A DNA stretch of 45,514 bases from Anaerolineae bacterium (GCA_020851635.1 JADZCJ010000100.1:1-45514), one strand, 5' to 3'; shown: positions 1 through 8,743, counted from the first letter of the stretch. The notes: a model not told the origin generated them from the sequence alone. Made by a program: numbers and translations.

Positions 1-145
1 CATCAAGTCGCGGTGTGCTATACTTTGTCATGACCTTCCTCCAGTTCTGTTTGGGTGTGACAACCACAAGCATAACCGAAGAAGGTCACTTTGTTTCATC
101 TCGTTTCGGACTTTGTGCCAGCCCTAGTTCAAGGTTTGGTGACCC

Positions 146-174
146 TTGACACGGGATATGAGCCATGATAGGAT
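146..174 (+). promoter_or_regulatory. Sigma70-like promoter of the LacI-led operon
   Basis: A perfect TTGACA (146-151) and TAGGAT (169-174) are separated by exactly 17 bp, which predicts a start near 181. That start coincides with the LacI-type palindrome at 182-199, so repressor binding would block transcription directly. An inverted repeat TCAAGG/CCTTGA (129-134 and 144-149) overlaps the -35 box and could be a second protein site. The boxes are seen in the sequence; promoter activity is inferred. Confidence 0.7.
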
Positions 175-181
175 TTCTGCT

Positions 182-199
182 AAGGAAAGCGCTTTCCTT
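182..199. promoter_or_regulatory. LacI-family operator palindrome
   Basis: AAGGAAAGCGCTTTCCTT is a perfect 18-bp palindrome with the central CG step typical of LacI/GalR operators. It sits at the predicted transcription start, about 130 bp before the LacI-type gene, which suggests autorepression and control of the whole downstream operon. I saw no second full copy elsewhere in the window. Confidence 0.8.
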
Positions 200-329
200 T
201 GCCGTGTTCGAACCTAACCCGCTCAAAACATTCCTCTATGATGGGCTGACTTGCGTTCCGGTATATTGACTGGCACATTTTGGCAAGACTCGACACTGAT
301 CTTGCAACGGAGGCGCGTTCAATTGATAT

Positions 330-1385
330 ATGGCACGGGACAAGAACATTACCATTGCGGATATTGCCCATCGGGTCGGTGTGTCTGTCACAACGGCGTC
401 GCGCGTCATTAATAACAGCGAGCACCCGGTCAGCGCTGAAACGCGCGCCCGCGTCCTCCGCACTGTGGAGGAACTCGGCTTTACTCCCAGCGCGGTTGCG
501 CGCGCTTTGGCGACCCAACGTACGCGCATCATCGGCGTCATCGTCGGCGACAGTGATGATCCTTATTTTAGCGCCATCGTGCGCGGGATTCAGGATGAGG
601 GGCGCAAACAAGGGTATTTGGTGATTGTCTGCAATTCGGACCGTATTCCCGGGGTGGAACTAACCTATGCCCGGTCTCTATTGAACCAGCAAGTGGATGG
701 ATTAATTTTTGCGGGAGGAGGACTGACCGATTCCGACTATGTAAAAGAAATGCGAACATTGTGCGAGCGAATCGTCAAGCGCGGCGGCGCGGTCGTCGCT
801 TTGAGCGAGCATTTGTTTCCCATCGTCCAGGTCACAATTGACAACCGCAGGGCGGCACAGGACCTGGCTAGCTATCTCATCGAATTAGGGCATCGGCGTA
901 TCGCCTTGATTGCGGGACCGGAAGGATTACACACCACTGCGCTGCGTACGGAAGGGTACCGGCTCGCGCTGCAAGAATATGGCATCGCGTTTGATTCGCG
1001 GATGATCGTCACAGGCGGATTTCGTTACCGCGGCGGGATGAATGCTGTGGAGCAGTTGTGGTCAATCGCCCCTTTGCCAACGGCGATTCTTGCTTCGAAC
1101 GACGAGATGGCATTTGGCGCGATGGTGGCGCTCAAACAGCGGGGGGTCCATATTCCGGACGACGTTAGTCTGGTGGGTTTTGACGATTTGCTCGCCTGCC
1201 AATTTGTTGACCCGCCTCTCACAACCATGCGGGTGCCGCTCAATGATCTGGGTTCAAACGGGATGCGGCGCTTGCTGGGGCGGCTGAACGGTGAGACATT
1301 TGACCATGTTTTGTGGCTGCCGCATGAGATTGTAGAGCGAAAATCCGCGGCGCCGCCGCGCGGCACGCCATCAAGCAGTTTGTAG
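330..1385 (+). CDS. LacI-family transcriptional regulator
   Basis: This 351-residue protein has the LacI/GalR layout. An N-terminal helix-turn-helix (about residues 6-30, ITIADIAHRVGVSVTTASRV) and hinge helix are followed by a periplasmic-binding-protein-like effector domain starting at RIIGVIVGDSDDPYF. The length is usual for the family. A GGAGG lies at 309-313, rather far (16 nt) from the ATG. It is the first gene after the promoter/operator at 146-199 and is followed by transport and catabolic genes on the same strand. It is therefore most likely the local repressor, released by the imported compound or a product of it. The effector cannot be named from the sequence. Confidence 0.92.
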   Translation: MARDKNITIADIAHRVGVSVTTASRVINNSEHPVSAETRARVLRTVEELGFTPSAVARALATQRTRIIGVIVGDSDDPYFSAIVRGIQDEGRKQGYLVIVCNSDRIPGVELTYARSLLNQQVDGLIFAGGGLTDSDYVKEMRTLCERIVKRGGAVVALSEHLFPIVQVTIDNRRAAQDLASYLIELGHRRIALIAGPEGLHTTALRTEGYRLALQEYGIAFDSRMIVTGGFRYRGGMNAVEQLWSIAPLPTAILASNDEMAFGAMVALKQRGVHIPDDVSLVGFDDLLACQFVDPPLTTMRVPLNDLGSNGMRRLLGRLNGETFDHVLWLPHEIVERKSAAPPRGTPSSSL

Positions 1386-1553
1386 ATTCAAGCGCAAGGC
1401 GGATGTTTGCAAGACCTTTTTGGGTGGAGTTGGCTCGAACACATATTTGACGGGACCGAAGAAATGGCGGCGCGGGAAAAAGAGATCCTCTCTGCGCCTT
1501 GCACCAAATGTCCAGAACCTTTATGTTTGCAGTCATCACAAAGGAGTCCAGAT

Positions 1554-3257
1554 ATGAACAAGGTTGTTCTCAGAGTGACCATCGTTTTGGCAATTGTGGG
1601 GCTGTTCGCCGCGGCTTGCGCGCCCGCAGCTCAACCTCCGGCGCCAGCCGCAACTGCTGTCCAGACCGCGCCCACAGCGGCAGTGCAGCCCACGACGGCG
1701 CCGGACACATCGGCGACCACAGCGCCCGCCAGAGGACCCAAGCCGGGTGGGCAAGTTGTCGTTGGGCATGGTCAGGAACCCGATCGCTTTTGGCAGCCCT
1801 TTAGCGGGCTTACCGTGTCCCATGAATTGGGCAATGCGATGAACTTGCCACTGCTGCAGATTAACGACAAGTTGGAATTTATTCCCAGATTGCTCACCGA
1901 GGTGCCGACCACAGAGAATGGCCTTATTTCGGCGGATGGGCTCTCGATTACGTTTCCACTGCGCGATGATGTAATGTGGCATGATGGCGAACCATTCACC
2001 TCTGCCGACGTCAAATTCACTGCTGATGTGATGATGATGGAAGGCACTGACGTGACGGGACGCACGGGTTGGGACAAGATCGTCGCCGTCGAGACTCCCG
2101 ACGAACACACCGCAATCTTCAAGTTCAGCGAAATTGATGCTCCCTTCCTCTCACGGCTTTCGCTGGTGAGTATGCTGCCAGAGCATATCCTCAAGGACAA
2201 AACTGCCGAAGAGATCAACAAGGACCCATGGTTCCGTGCCCCCGTCGGAACAGGACCATTCATGTTTAAAGAGTGGGTCCCCGGCGATCACGTCACTCTG
2301 GTAAAAAATCCCAACTATTTTGAAGAAGGCAAACCGTATCTGGACACCCTCATCTGGAAGATCGTTCCCGATTCTAACGCGCTGGTCAATCAGGTCCAGA
2401 CGGGTGATGTGGATGTCGCGCTCCGCGTGAGCGATACTGATGCAGTCACGGTCAAAGGGTTCGGGAACGTGGGGCTTGTGAGCTCTTCGACGGTAAGCCC
2501 CTGGTTGATTTGGGTCCAAAATGAAATACCCGGCTTGAAGGACAAGGCAGTCCGTCAGTCGTTGTCGTACGCATTGGACCGCAAAGGTATTGCGGAGCAA
2601 TTGCTCAAGGGTCTGATGCAGCCCGCCGAGGGATGGTTACCTTCCGACTCGTGGGCATACAACCCCGAGGCGCTCCAGATGCCGTTTGATATTGACAAGG
2701 CAAATCAGCTGCTTGATGAAGCAGGTTGGGTCAAGGGCGCGGATGGTATCCGCGAAAAGGACGGAGTCAAGCTGAGTTTCAAGATTTCCAACATCGCCGG
2801 ACAGCAGCAGCGCATCCAGATCCTGACGCAGGTGATCGCAGGTTGGAAAAAGATCGGCGTTGATGCCCAGATTGATCTGGTGGACGTCGGCACTCTATTC
2901 GGCGATATGCTGCCGAACCACAATTTCCAGATGGCTTATTCATACTCGGGCTTGACTGCTGATCCCGATATGAGTGTGATGTTCTTTTGCCCGGAAAACG
3001 ACCCCGGCGGGAATTACGGAAATTACTGTAATCCAAAAGTGGATGAGTTTCTCAAGGCGCAGCTCGGCACGTTCGACCTCGCCAAGCGCAAGGAAGCGCT
3101 CTCCCAGGCACAAGCCCTGATCGCAGAGGATGTTCCGTATCTTTATTTGGGATGGCGCGCAGACCACACTGCTGTCAACAATCGAGTCAAGGGTTATCTG
3201 CCGGCGCCCGGCTATATCGAGCTCTGGAACGCGCTGGATTGGTATGTAGAAGAGTAG
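1554..3257 (+). CDS. ABC transporter solute-binding lipoprotein, family 5 (peptide/nickel type)
   Basis: This 567-residue exported protein binds substrate for the two permeases downstream. The N-terminus is a lipoprotein signal (MNKVVLRVTIVLAIVGLF then AAAC as the lipobox). A Thr/Pro/Ala-rich linker of about 45 residues follows, a common design in Chloroflexota. The remainder is a family 5 fold, with the DGLSITFPLRDDVMWHDGEPF and VGTGPFMFKEW stretches typical of DppA/OppA. The start at 1554 is chosen because AAGGAG (1541-1546) precedes it and the signal peptide begins there; the frame is open further upstream to 1407. The ligand may be an oligopeptide or another amide-bearing compound, judging by the creatininase-family genes downstream. 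Confidence 0.93.
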   Translation: MNKVVLRVTIVLAIVGLFAAACAPAAQPPAPAATAVQTAPTAAVQPTTAPDTSATTAPARGPKPGGQVVVGHGQEPDRFWQPFSGLTVSHELGNAMNLPLLQINDKLEFIPRLLTEVPTTENGLISADGLSITFPLRDDVMWHDGEPFTSADVKFTADVMMMEGTDVTGRTGWDKIVAVETPDEHTAIFKFSEIDAPFLSRLSLVSMLPEHILKDKTAEEINKDPWFRAPVGTGPFMFKEWVPGDHVTLVKNPNYFEEGKPYLDTLIWKIVPDSNALVNQVQTGDVDVALRVSDTDAVTVKGFGNVGLVSSSTVSPWLIWVQNEIPGLKDKAVRQSLSYALDRKGIAEQLLKGLMQPAEGWLPSDSWAYNPEALQMPFDIDKANQLLDEAGWVKGADGIREKDGVKLSFKISNIAGQQQRIQILTQVIAGWKKIGVDAQIDLVDVGTLFGDMLPNHNFQMAYSYSGLTADPDMSVMFFCPENDPGGNYGNYCNPKVDEFLKAQLGTFDLAKRKEALSQAQALIAEDVPYLYLGWRADHTAVNNRVKGYLPAPGYIELWNALDWYVEE

Positions 3258-3272
3258 GATTGTCTGACCGAT

Positions 3273-3302
3273 GCACGGGGGCAGGTTCCTCTGCCCCCGT
3301 GC
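3273..3302 (+). other. Intercistronic hairpin after the binding-protein gene
   Basis: A perfect 12-bp stem (GCACGGGGGCAG and CTGCCCCCGTGC) with a 6-nt loop sits between the binding-protein gene and the first permease. No T-run follows, so full termination is unlikely. Such hairpins commonly protect the upstream mRNA and so keep binding protein in excess over permease. The right arm ends just before the SD GGAGGG (3308-3313) of the permease. Confidence 0.7.
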
Positions 3303-3320
3303 CGGGCGGAGGGCAAGAGA

Positions 3321-4289
3321 GTGCAGTATCTGATACGACGATTGCTCTGGGCGATTCCCACGCTCTTTGCGATCTCGGTCTTGAACTTTGGGCTCATTCA
3401 TCTGGCGCCGGGCGGTCCCACGGCTGTCTATGGGACCAGTCCGAATGTTTCACCCAAAGAACTGGAGGCGATAGAGACGCGGCTCGGCTTGCGTGATCCC
3501 CTGCCTGTGCAGTATATCAAGTGGCTGCGCGGGATGGTCGTCGGAGATTGGGGCATATCATACAAATATATGATTCCGGCGTCTCAGGTGGTCCTCCAGC
3601 GATCGTGGAACACGCTGCAGCTGATGGTTGTCACCCTGATCATCTCACTGCTGGTGTCTGTGCCTTTTGGCGTCCTGTCCGCGACGAGCAAGCACAAGAG
3701 CGTTCAATACGCATCCAGTGTGGTATCCATGTTGGGCATTTCGATTCCAACTTTTTGGCTGGGCATCATGATCCTGCTCGCGTTTTCGGTGTCTCTGCGG
3801 ATCATTCCGTCCGGCGGAATGGGATCTATCGGGAAAGAATTCAACTTGATGGATTGGCTCCATCACATTATTGCTCCTGCCATCGTGCTCGCCACACTTC
3901 GCATCGCGGGATGGAGCCGGTACGTACGCTCGAGCATGTTGGACGTGATGGGTCAGGACTTTGTGCGGACGGCGCGGGGGAAAGGATTGGCGGACTCGAC
4001 CGTCCTGTACCGGCATCAACTCAAGAATGCCTTGATTCCACTTATCACGCTGATCGGGCTTGAAGCCGGGCTTTTGCTCGGTGGAGCCATGATCACCGAG
4101 GTGGTGTTTTCCTGGCCCGGGGTGGGTCGGTTGATGGAAGAGTCGCTCAAGGGGCGAGATTATCCGGTGCTAATGGGCGCCTTTATGATGATGGCGGTAA
4201 TGGTGGTGATCGGAAATATGCTTGCCGATATGGGATATGCCGCCGTAGACCCGCGGGTCAGACTGGAAGCCGGTCCGCAAGGCACATGA
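3321..4289 (+). CDS. ABC transporter permease, DppB/OppB type
   Basis: This 322-residue inner-membrane permease is one half of the translocation channel. Its N-terminal helix MQYLIRRLLWAIPTLFAISV, the LGLRDPLPVQY segment, multiple membrane segments and the cytoplasmic loop with RTARGKGLADSTVLYRH (the EAA-type ATPase-contact loop) are standard for DppB. The start codon is GTG at 3321, supported by GGAGGG 7 nt upstream. It is followed after 4 nt by the second permease. Confidence 0.92.
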   Translation: MQYLIRRLLWAIPTLFAISVLNFGLIHLAPGGPTAVYGTSPNVSPKELEAIETRLGLRDPLPVQYIKWLRGMVVGDWGISYKYMIPASQVVLQRSWNTLQLMVVTLIISLLVSVPFGVLSATSKHKSVQYASSVVSMLGISIPTFWLGIMILLAFSVSLRIIPSGGMGSIGKEFNLMDWLHHIIAPAIVLATLRIAGWSRYVRSSMLDVMGQDFVRTARGKGLADSTVLYRHQLKNALIPLITLIGLEAGLLLGGAMITEVVFSWPGVGRLMEESLKGRDYPVLMGAFMMMAVMVVIGNMLADMGYAAVDPRVRLEAGPQGT

Positions 4290-4293
4290 GCGA

Positions 4294-5220
4294 ATGATGG
4301 CACAGCGGGATTTGGCAGGGACGTTGAACCCGGGAGCGGGCGCAACTGGAGTGGCAGACGTCGTTATGCCCCCGCCCGTGAAACGTGGCGCGGATTTTTG
4401 GCGGCGTTTTCGGTACAATCGCCTGGCGGTGATCGGGCTGTTTATCATGGTCGCTGTGACATTCATGGCTTTGGCAGCGCCGATTCTCGCGCCCCATGAC
4501 CCTGACGAGGTCAGCTATAACATTTTGCAGCCGCCGAGCGCCGAGCATCTCCTCGGGACTGATGACAGCGGGCGGGACGTGCTGAGCCGTTTGATTTATG
4601 CGTCGCGCGTCTCGCTCGCGGTCGGCGTGACCGTCTCGCTTGCGACGGTCCTTCTCGGCACCGCAATCGGCGCGCTGGCAGGCGCCTATGGCGGGATGAC
4701 GGATACCTGGTTGTCCGGACTAATCAACGTAATGCTGTCAATTCCCACGATTCCGTTGGCGATGGTGCTGGGCGCTTTTCTGAGCAAAGATGTGATTTTT
4801 ATTGTTGGGATTCTGTTCATTGTGAGCTGGACCGCCACGGCGCGAATCATTCGTGCCGAATTCATTACGCTTCGTGAGCGAGACTATGTGCTGGCAGCGC
4901 GCGCCATCGGCGCTTCGCAGGCGCGCTTGATTCTCAAGCATATGCTGCCAAACTCGATGCCGCTCATCATCGTGTCGGTGACGCTTGGCGTTGCGAGCGC
5001 GATCCTCGCCGAGTCGGCATTGAGTTATTTGGGATATGGCATCCAGCCCCCCACGCCTTCGTGGGGCAACATGCTGCAGAATGCCCAAACTTATTTGCGG
5101 CAGGCGCCCTTGCTGGCAATTTGGCCCGGCGCACTGATTGCCTTGACCGTGATTGGAATCAATTTCGTGGGGGACGGGCTGCGCGATGCCCTGGACCCCC
5201 GGCTCAAGTATCAAAGATAA
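4294..5220 (+). CDS. ABC transporter permease, DppC/OppC type
   Basis: This 308-residue second permease pairs with the preceding one. It has the soluble N-terminal tail and RRFRYNRLAVIGLFIM first membrane helix. The conserved HLLGTDDSGRDVLSRLIY motif and the EAA loop (ARAIGASQARLILKHMLPN) are both present. Two adjacent ATGs (4294, 4297) could serve as the start. No DppD/DppF-type ATPase gene follows, here or elsewhere in the window, so the importer must borrow an ATPase encoded elsewhere. Confidence 0.92.
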   Translation: MMAQRDLAGTLNPGAGATGVADVVMPPPVKRGADFWRRFRYNRLAVIGLFIMVAVTFMALAAPILAPHDPDEVSYNILQPPSAEHLLGTDDSGRDVLSRLIYASRVSLAVGVTVSLATVLLGTAIGALAGAYGGMTDTWLSGLINVMLSIPTIPLAMVLGAFLSKDVIFIVGILFIVSWTATARIIRAEFITLRERDYVLAARAIGASQARLILKHMLPNSMPLIIVSVTLGVASAILAESALSYLGYGIQPPTPSWGNMLQNAQTYLRQAPLLAIWPGALIALTVIGINFVGDGLRDALDPRLKYQR

Positions 5221-5234
5221 GAGAGAGGGGTTCA

Positions 5235-5990
5235 ATGAGATTCACGAACTATTGCAATACCTCGTCGCAGATTCGTGAGCGTAATCCCGAGATCGCCGTG
5301 TTTGGCATTGGCGCGATAGAGCAACATTCCTACCACTTGCCCCTCGGAACTGATTGGCTCGCGGTGGCAGAAATCACGCGGCGTGTGGCAGAAAAGCTCG
5401 GCGCGTTTCTGGTGCCAGCTCTGCCTTTTAGCATGAGCGAGTGTCATGGTCCCATGCCCGGAACTGTGTGGCTCAAGCCCAAGACGCTGGCTGCCGTCAT
5501 CACCGATGTTGTCAATTCGCTTCAGGCGCAGGGGATCAACCGCATCATTCTTGTGAACGGGCATGGCGGGAACTTTGTCCTCGAAGCGATGATACGCGAA
5601 TTGAACCTGGCGCGCCCATCACTGCAGCTCGTGATGCCGAGCGGCGAGCTCGTGATCAGCGTGGAGGAGCCGATTTTCGAGACGGGCCACCTTGAAGTTC
5701 ATGCCGGCGAGGGAGAAACTTCTTTTCATCTGGCATTCAATGCCGAACACGTCAAGACCGACAAGAGTGTGGACTATGTGCCGCCCGTCGGGCGTGAATT
5801 CCTCGATTACGCCTATATGAGTTTTATCAGCGAGTCAGGAGTCTGGGGCTGCCCGAGTCGCGCAACTGTCGCCAAGGGAGAAACCGCCCTGGATGCAGAG
5901 GTGCGTTCCATCTGCCAGGAAGCGGAACTCGTATTCAAATTCCTCGATGAGCAGTCCGCCTCTCGGGCTGCCGCGACGACGCGGAGTTGA
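5235..5990 (+). CDS. Creatininase-family amidohydrolase (intact active site)
   Basis: This 251-residue cytoplasmic metal-dependent amidohydrolase belongs to the creatininase/MftE superfamily. The family signatures are present: GAIEQHSYHLPLGTD with Glu29, His31 and Asp40; NGHGGN with His110; and HAGEGETS with His156, Glu159 and Glu161. The start at 5235 follows a G-rich SD (GAGAGAGGGG) placed right after the DppC stop. Members hydrolyse small cyclic or linear amides (creatinine, formamidopyrimidines) or peptide ends, and the substrate here is unknown. The next gene is a degenerate relative, which suggests a two-subunit enzyme. Confidence 0.88.
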   Translation: MRFTNYCNTSSQIRERNPEIAVFGIGAIEQHSYHLPLGTDWLAVAEITRRVAEKLGAFLVPALPFSMSECHGPMPGTVWLKPKTLAAVITDVVNSLQAQGINRIILVNGHGGNFVLEAMIRELNLARPSLQLVMPSGELVISVEEPIFETGHLEVHAGEGETSFHLAFNAEHVKTDKSVDYVPPVGREFLDYAYMSFISESGVWGCPSRATVAKGETALDAEVRSICQEAELVFKFLDEQSASRAAATTRS

Positions 5991-5993
5991 CGC

Positions 5994-6761
5994 ATGGTAT
6001 TTGACTATCAAAACACATTCGACGAAGTGCGGGATGGCAAACCCACCGTCGCGATTTTGCCGATCGGCGCCACGGAAAGAGAGGGCGACCATTTGCCGGT
6101 CGGGGCATCCACACTCGTCCTCGAAACGGTCTCGCGGCAAATTGCCGAGGGGCTGGGCGAACCCACATATTTGCTTCCGGTCATGCCGTTTGGGACGAGC
6201 GGGTCTTTTGTGGGCAGCGCGGGAACTATATCGCTGAGCTGGTCCACTTTGATGGATGTGATTACAGACCTGGTCGAGTCCCTTGCGCGCCAGGGCATCA
6301 CGCGCATCGTCGTCATTGACAGTCTGGGCGGCGCCGGGGGAAGCATGATACGACCCGGCGAAAACTATATCGTCAAGACGGCGGTGCGGCAGATGAATTA
6401 TGACCACCCCGAGCTCGACGTGCTCTGGGTCCAGCCGTTCACGGCAGCTGCGCGCGACTTGAAAGTGATTATGGATTTTCCAAAAGATGATGCGCACGCA
6501 GGCGAGTTGACCACCTCGTTGTTGATGCATCTTGCACCCGATCTCGTGCAGTCAAACGCTCAAGATCATGTGCCGCCCATCGGAAAGACGGCTTTGGACT
6601 GGGTCCCCTTTGCCGCGTTGTGTCCGGATGGTGTGTGGGGACATCCAAGCCGGGCAACTGCCGACAAGGGGAAACTGGCGATTGCGGCGGCGGTCAAACA
6701 GACGATTGCATATATCCAAGAAAGCTTTGCCTACCTGTCGCAAGCCAAGCAGCGCGCCTGA
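5994..6761 (+). CDS. Divergent creatininase-family paralogue with altered metal ligands
   Basis: This 255-residue protein aligns end to end with the preceding creatininase homologue and starts 3 nt after it. Its metal-site positions are changed. GATEREGDHLPVGAS keeps Glu28 but has Glu30 for the second ligand His and Ser39 for Asp. NGHGGN is replaced by DSLGGAG, losing the His. HAGELTTS keeps His168 and Glu171 but loses the second Glu. It is either a catalytically poor partner in a hetero-oligomer or an enzyme with a rearranged site. The frame is intact and its C-terminal half is well conserved (CPDGVWGHPSRAT), so it is not a pseudogene. Confidence 0.8.
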   Translation: MVFDYQNTFDEVRDGKPTVAILPIGATEREGDHLPVGASTLVLETVSRQIAEGLGEPTYLLPVMPFGTSGSFVGSAGTISLSWSTLMDVITDLVESLARQGITRIVVIDSLGGAGGSMIRPGENYIVKTAVRQMNYDHPELDVLWVQPFTAAARDLKVIMDFPKDDAHAGELTTSLLMHLAPDLVQSNAQDHVPPIGKTALDWVPFAALCPDGVWGHPSRATADKGKLAIAAAVKQTIAYIQESFAYLSQAKQRA

Positions 6762-6782
6762 TTCGACAAGCCGGAGGTTGGT

Positions 6783-7640
6783 TTGAAGATTAGTGTGGTC
6801 ACAGACGAGATCAGTTCAGATGTCGAAACCGCGGTGGAGCTTGCGGCGGCGTGGGGCATCCATGATCTCGAATTACGCGGCATGGGCAAGGACCGCGTTC
6901 CTTTTATTTCACCCTATGAAAAAGAACGGCTAAAGGAAACGCTGGCACAATATGGTTCTCGAATAGTTGCCATATCGCCAGGGCTCTTTAAAATGCCCTA
7001 CCCGCCGCGCAAGCGCGACGGGTTTCCCGTTCAGGCGATTGACTGGGGCATTTATCAACGCTGGCAGTCCGGGCGCGACCTCTTGCGATATCACCTGGAC
7101 CAGCTCTTGCCGGAGGCGCTGTCTTTTTGCGGAGAGTTTGGCGCTCAAGTCATGGTCGCGTTTAGTTTTGAAAAAGATGATCCGGCTTGGCAAAAAGCGC
7201 CTGAAGAGATACTCGAGGCGCTGGACCACGCTGCTCGACAGTGCGGCAATTTGGGAATAACGCTCGCCCTCGAAGTGGAGGCGGGCTTTTGGGCGAGCAC
7301 CGGCGCCACCACCGCCGAAATCATGCGCGCCGTCAACAATCCCGCGCTCGGCGTCAATTGGGATCCCGGGAATGCTTTTTTCGCGGGTGACACGCCTTTT
7401 CCGGATGGATACCTGCAAGTCAAGCCGTATGTTCGGCACGTCCATTTCAAGGATGCTGTTTCCTCCGGCGGCTCGCTGCGTTATGCTGTGGAGGGCGAGA
7501 TAGACTGGCAGGGGCAGATTGATGCGCTGAACCAAGATGGTTATGCCGGATTCATTTCTGTCGAAACCCACATGCGCCCCAAGGTGACAAGTGCCCAAGC
7601 CGCAACACGACGCCTGCGCCAGCTGGTATCCTCTGCGTAA
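6783..7640 (+). CDS. Sugar phosphate isomerase/epimerase family TIM barrel
   Basis: This 285-residue protein has the xylose-isomerase-like (AP_endonuc_2) barrel. Likely metal ligands are in ALEVEAG (Glu), NWDPGN (Asp), VRHVHFKD (His) and ISVETH (Glu). A TTG start at 6783 is supported by GGAGG (6772-6776) and by the ISVVTDEIS first strand. Family members isomerise or epimerise keto sugars, hydroxypyruvate, inositol derivatives and similar compounds. In this operon it would act on a product of the imported compound. The exact reaction cannot be called. Confidence 0.83.
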   Translation: MKISVVTDEISSDVETAVELAAAWGIHDLELRGMGKDRVPFISPYEKERLKETLAQYGSRIVAISPGLFKMPYPPRKRDGFPVQAIDWGIYQRWQSGRDLLRYHLDQLLPEALSFCGEFGAQVMVAFSFEKDDPAWQKAPEEILEALDHAARQCGNLGITLALEVEAGFWASTGATTAEIMRAVNNPALGVNWDPGNAFFAGDTPFPDGYLQVKPYVRHVHFKDAVSSGGSLRYAVEGEIDWQGQIDALNQDGYAGFISVETHMRPKVTSAQAATRRLRQLVSSA

Positions 7641-7764
7641 GCGCGGTCCCAAAGCCGCGTCTCTGCTCGGGGTCAGGGCAGTGAGCGCGCGGAAGCGGAA
7701 AGCTCATTACCGGGCGCTTAATTGAATTGCAACAACTTTTAATCATTCGAAAGGAGTACGTCTG

Positions 7765-8703
7765 ATGAAAAATCTGAAACTGGACGGGATGATCCCCGCC
7801 GCCATCCTGCCGATGACCTCTGATTACCGACCCGTATACTCGTCCTTTGCGCGCTATGTCGAGTGGCTGATTGAGGAGAACGCGGTGGCGATTGCCGTCA
7901 ACATGGACACGGGTGAGGGACCTCAACTGACCACCGACGAACGCAAACGCGTCATAGAGACTGCCATCGAGACCGCGCGGGGCAGGGTAGCTATTCTGGC
8001 AGGCGTAACCGGCGCGACGACAGAGGGGGCGATCGAACAAGCCAGGGTGTGTCAGGAGGCGGGCGCAGACGGCGTCGTCGTCTTTCCCAATGCAGGTTTT
8101 CGCAATGACCCGCTCGACCCGCGTATTCCGTACAGTTATCACAAGGCGATAGCCGACGCGACCGATCTGCCGATGGTATTGTTTCAGCTCGCGCCGATTT
8201 TTGGGGGAGTGAATTATACGCGCGAGGCGCTGTTGAAAATGCTCGAGATTCCTCAAGTGGTCGGGCTAAAAGAGGCGTCCTTTGATGCGCAATACTTTGC
8301 ATACACGAGGGACACGATTGACCTGTCGGGGCGAGACATTACGCTTTTGACGGGGAACGATCGGTTTATCACAGAGAGCATTCTCTTGGGCGCAACCGGC
8401 GGATTATTGGGATTTGGCGCGATTGGCTGTGGCATGATCGCCCAGATGCTGTCTTGCGCCGCAGCAGGTGATTTCAAAGCGGTCATGGAGCTCAGACCGC
8501 GCCTTCAGGCGTTTGCGATGGCGATTTATGCAGACCCGATGTTGGACTATCGGGCTCGCTGCAAGGCGGCGTTGGCGCATGTGGGTGTGATAGACCGCAG
8601 TGAGACCTATGTAAGACTGCCGCTTCTCACCACCGGTGAGGAAGAATACGAGGAGCTCGGTCAAGCGCTCGTCGCGGCAGGTATGCTGGAACTCGTCCAT
8701 TAG
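7765..8703 (+). CDS. DapA/NanA-family aldolase or lyase with altered active-site motifs
   Basis: This 312-residue class I aldolase-type TIM barrel carries the Schiff-base lysine Lys169 in VVGLKEASFD. Two positions differ from classical dihydrodipicolinate synthase. The catalytic Tyr of the YNxP motif is Phe140 (LFQLAP), and the substrate-carboxylate GTTGE motif reads MDTGEG (47-52). It is therefore unlikely to be DapA itself. It may be a keto-acid aldolase, dehydratase or decarboxylase finishing the pathway of this operon. AAGGAG (7751-7756) sets the start. The terminator at 8744-8774 closes the operon. Confidence 0.83.
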   Translation: MKNLKLDGMIPAAILPMTSDYRPVYSSFARYVEWLIEENAVAIAVNMDTGEGPQLTTDERKRVIETAIETARGRVAILAGVTGATTEGAIEQARVCQEAGADGVVVFPNAGFRNDPLDPRIPYSYHKAIADATDLPMVLFQLAPIFGGVNYTREALLKMLEIPQVVGLKEASFDAQYFAYTRDTIDLSGRDITLLTGNDRFITESILLGATGGLLGFGAIGCGMIAQMLSCAAAGDFKAVMELRPRLQAFAMAIYADPMLDYRARCKAALAHVGVIDRSETYVRLPLLTTGEEEYEELGQALVAAGMLELVH

Positions 8704-8743
8704 ATTGGGCGAAGCAGAGCCGGTGATTTTGGCACCAAAGAGA

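Noticed and set aside
1407-1553. An N-terminal extension of the solute-binding protein from 1407.
   Set aside because: The lipoprotein signal peptide and SD place the start at 1554; the extension would bury the signal.
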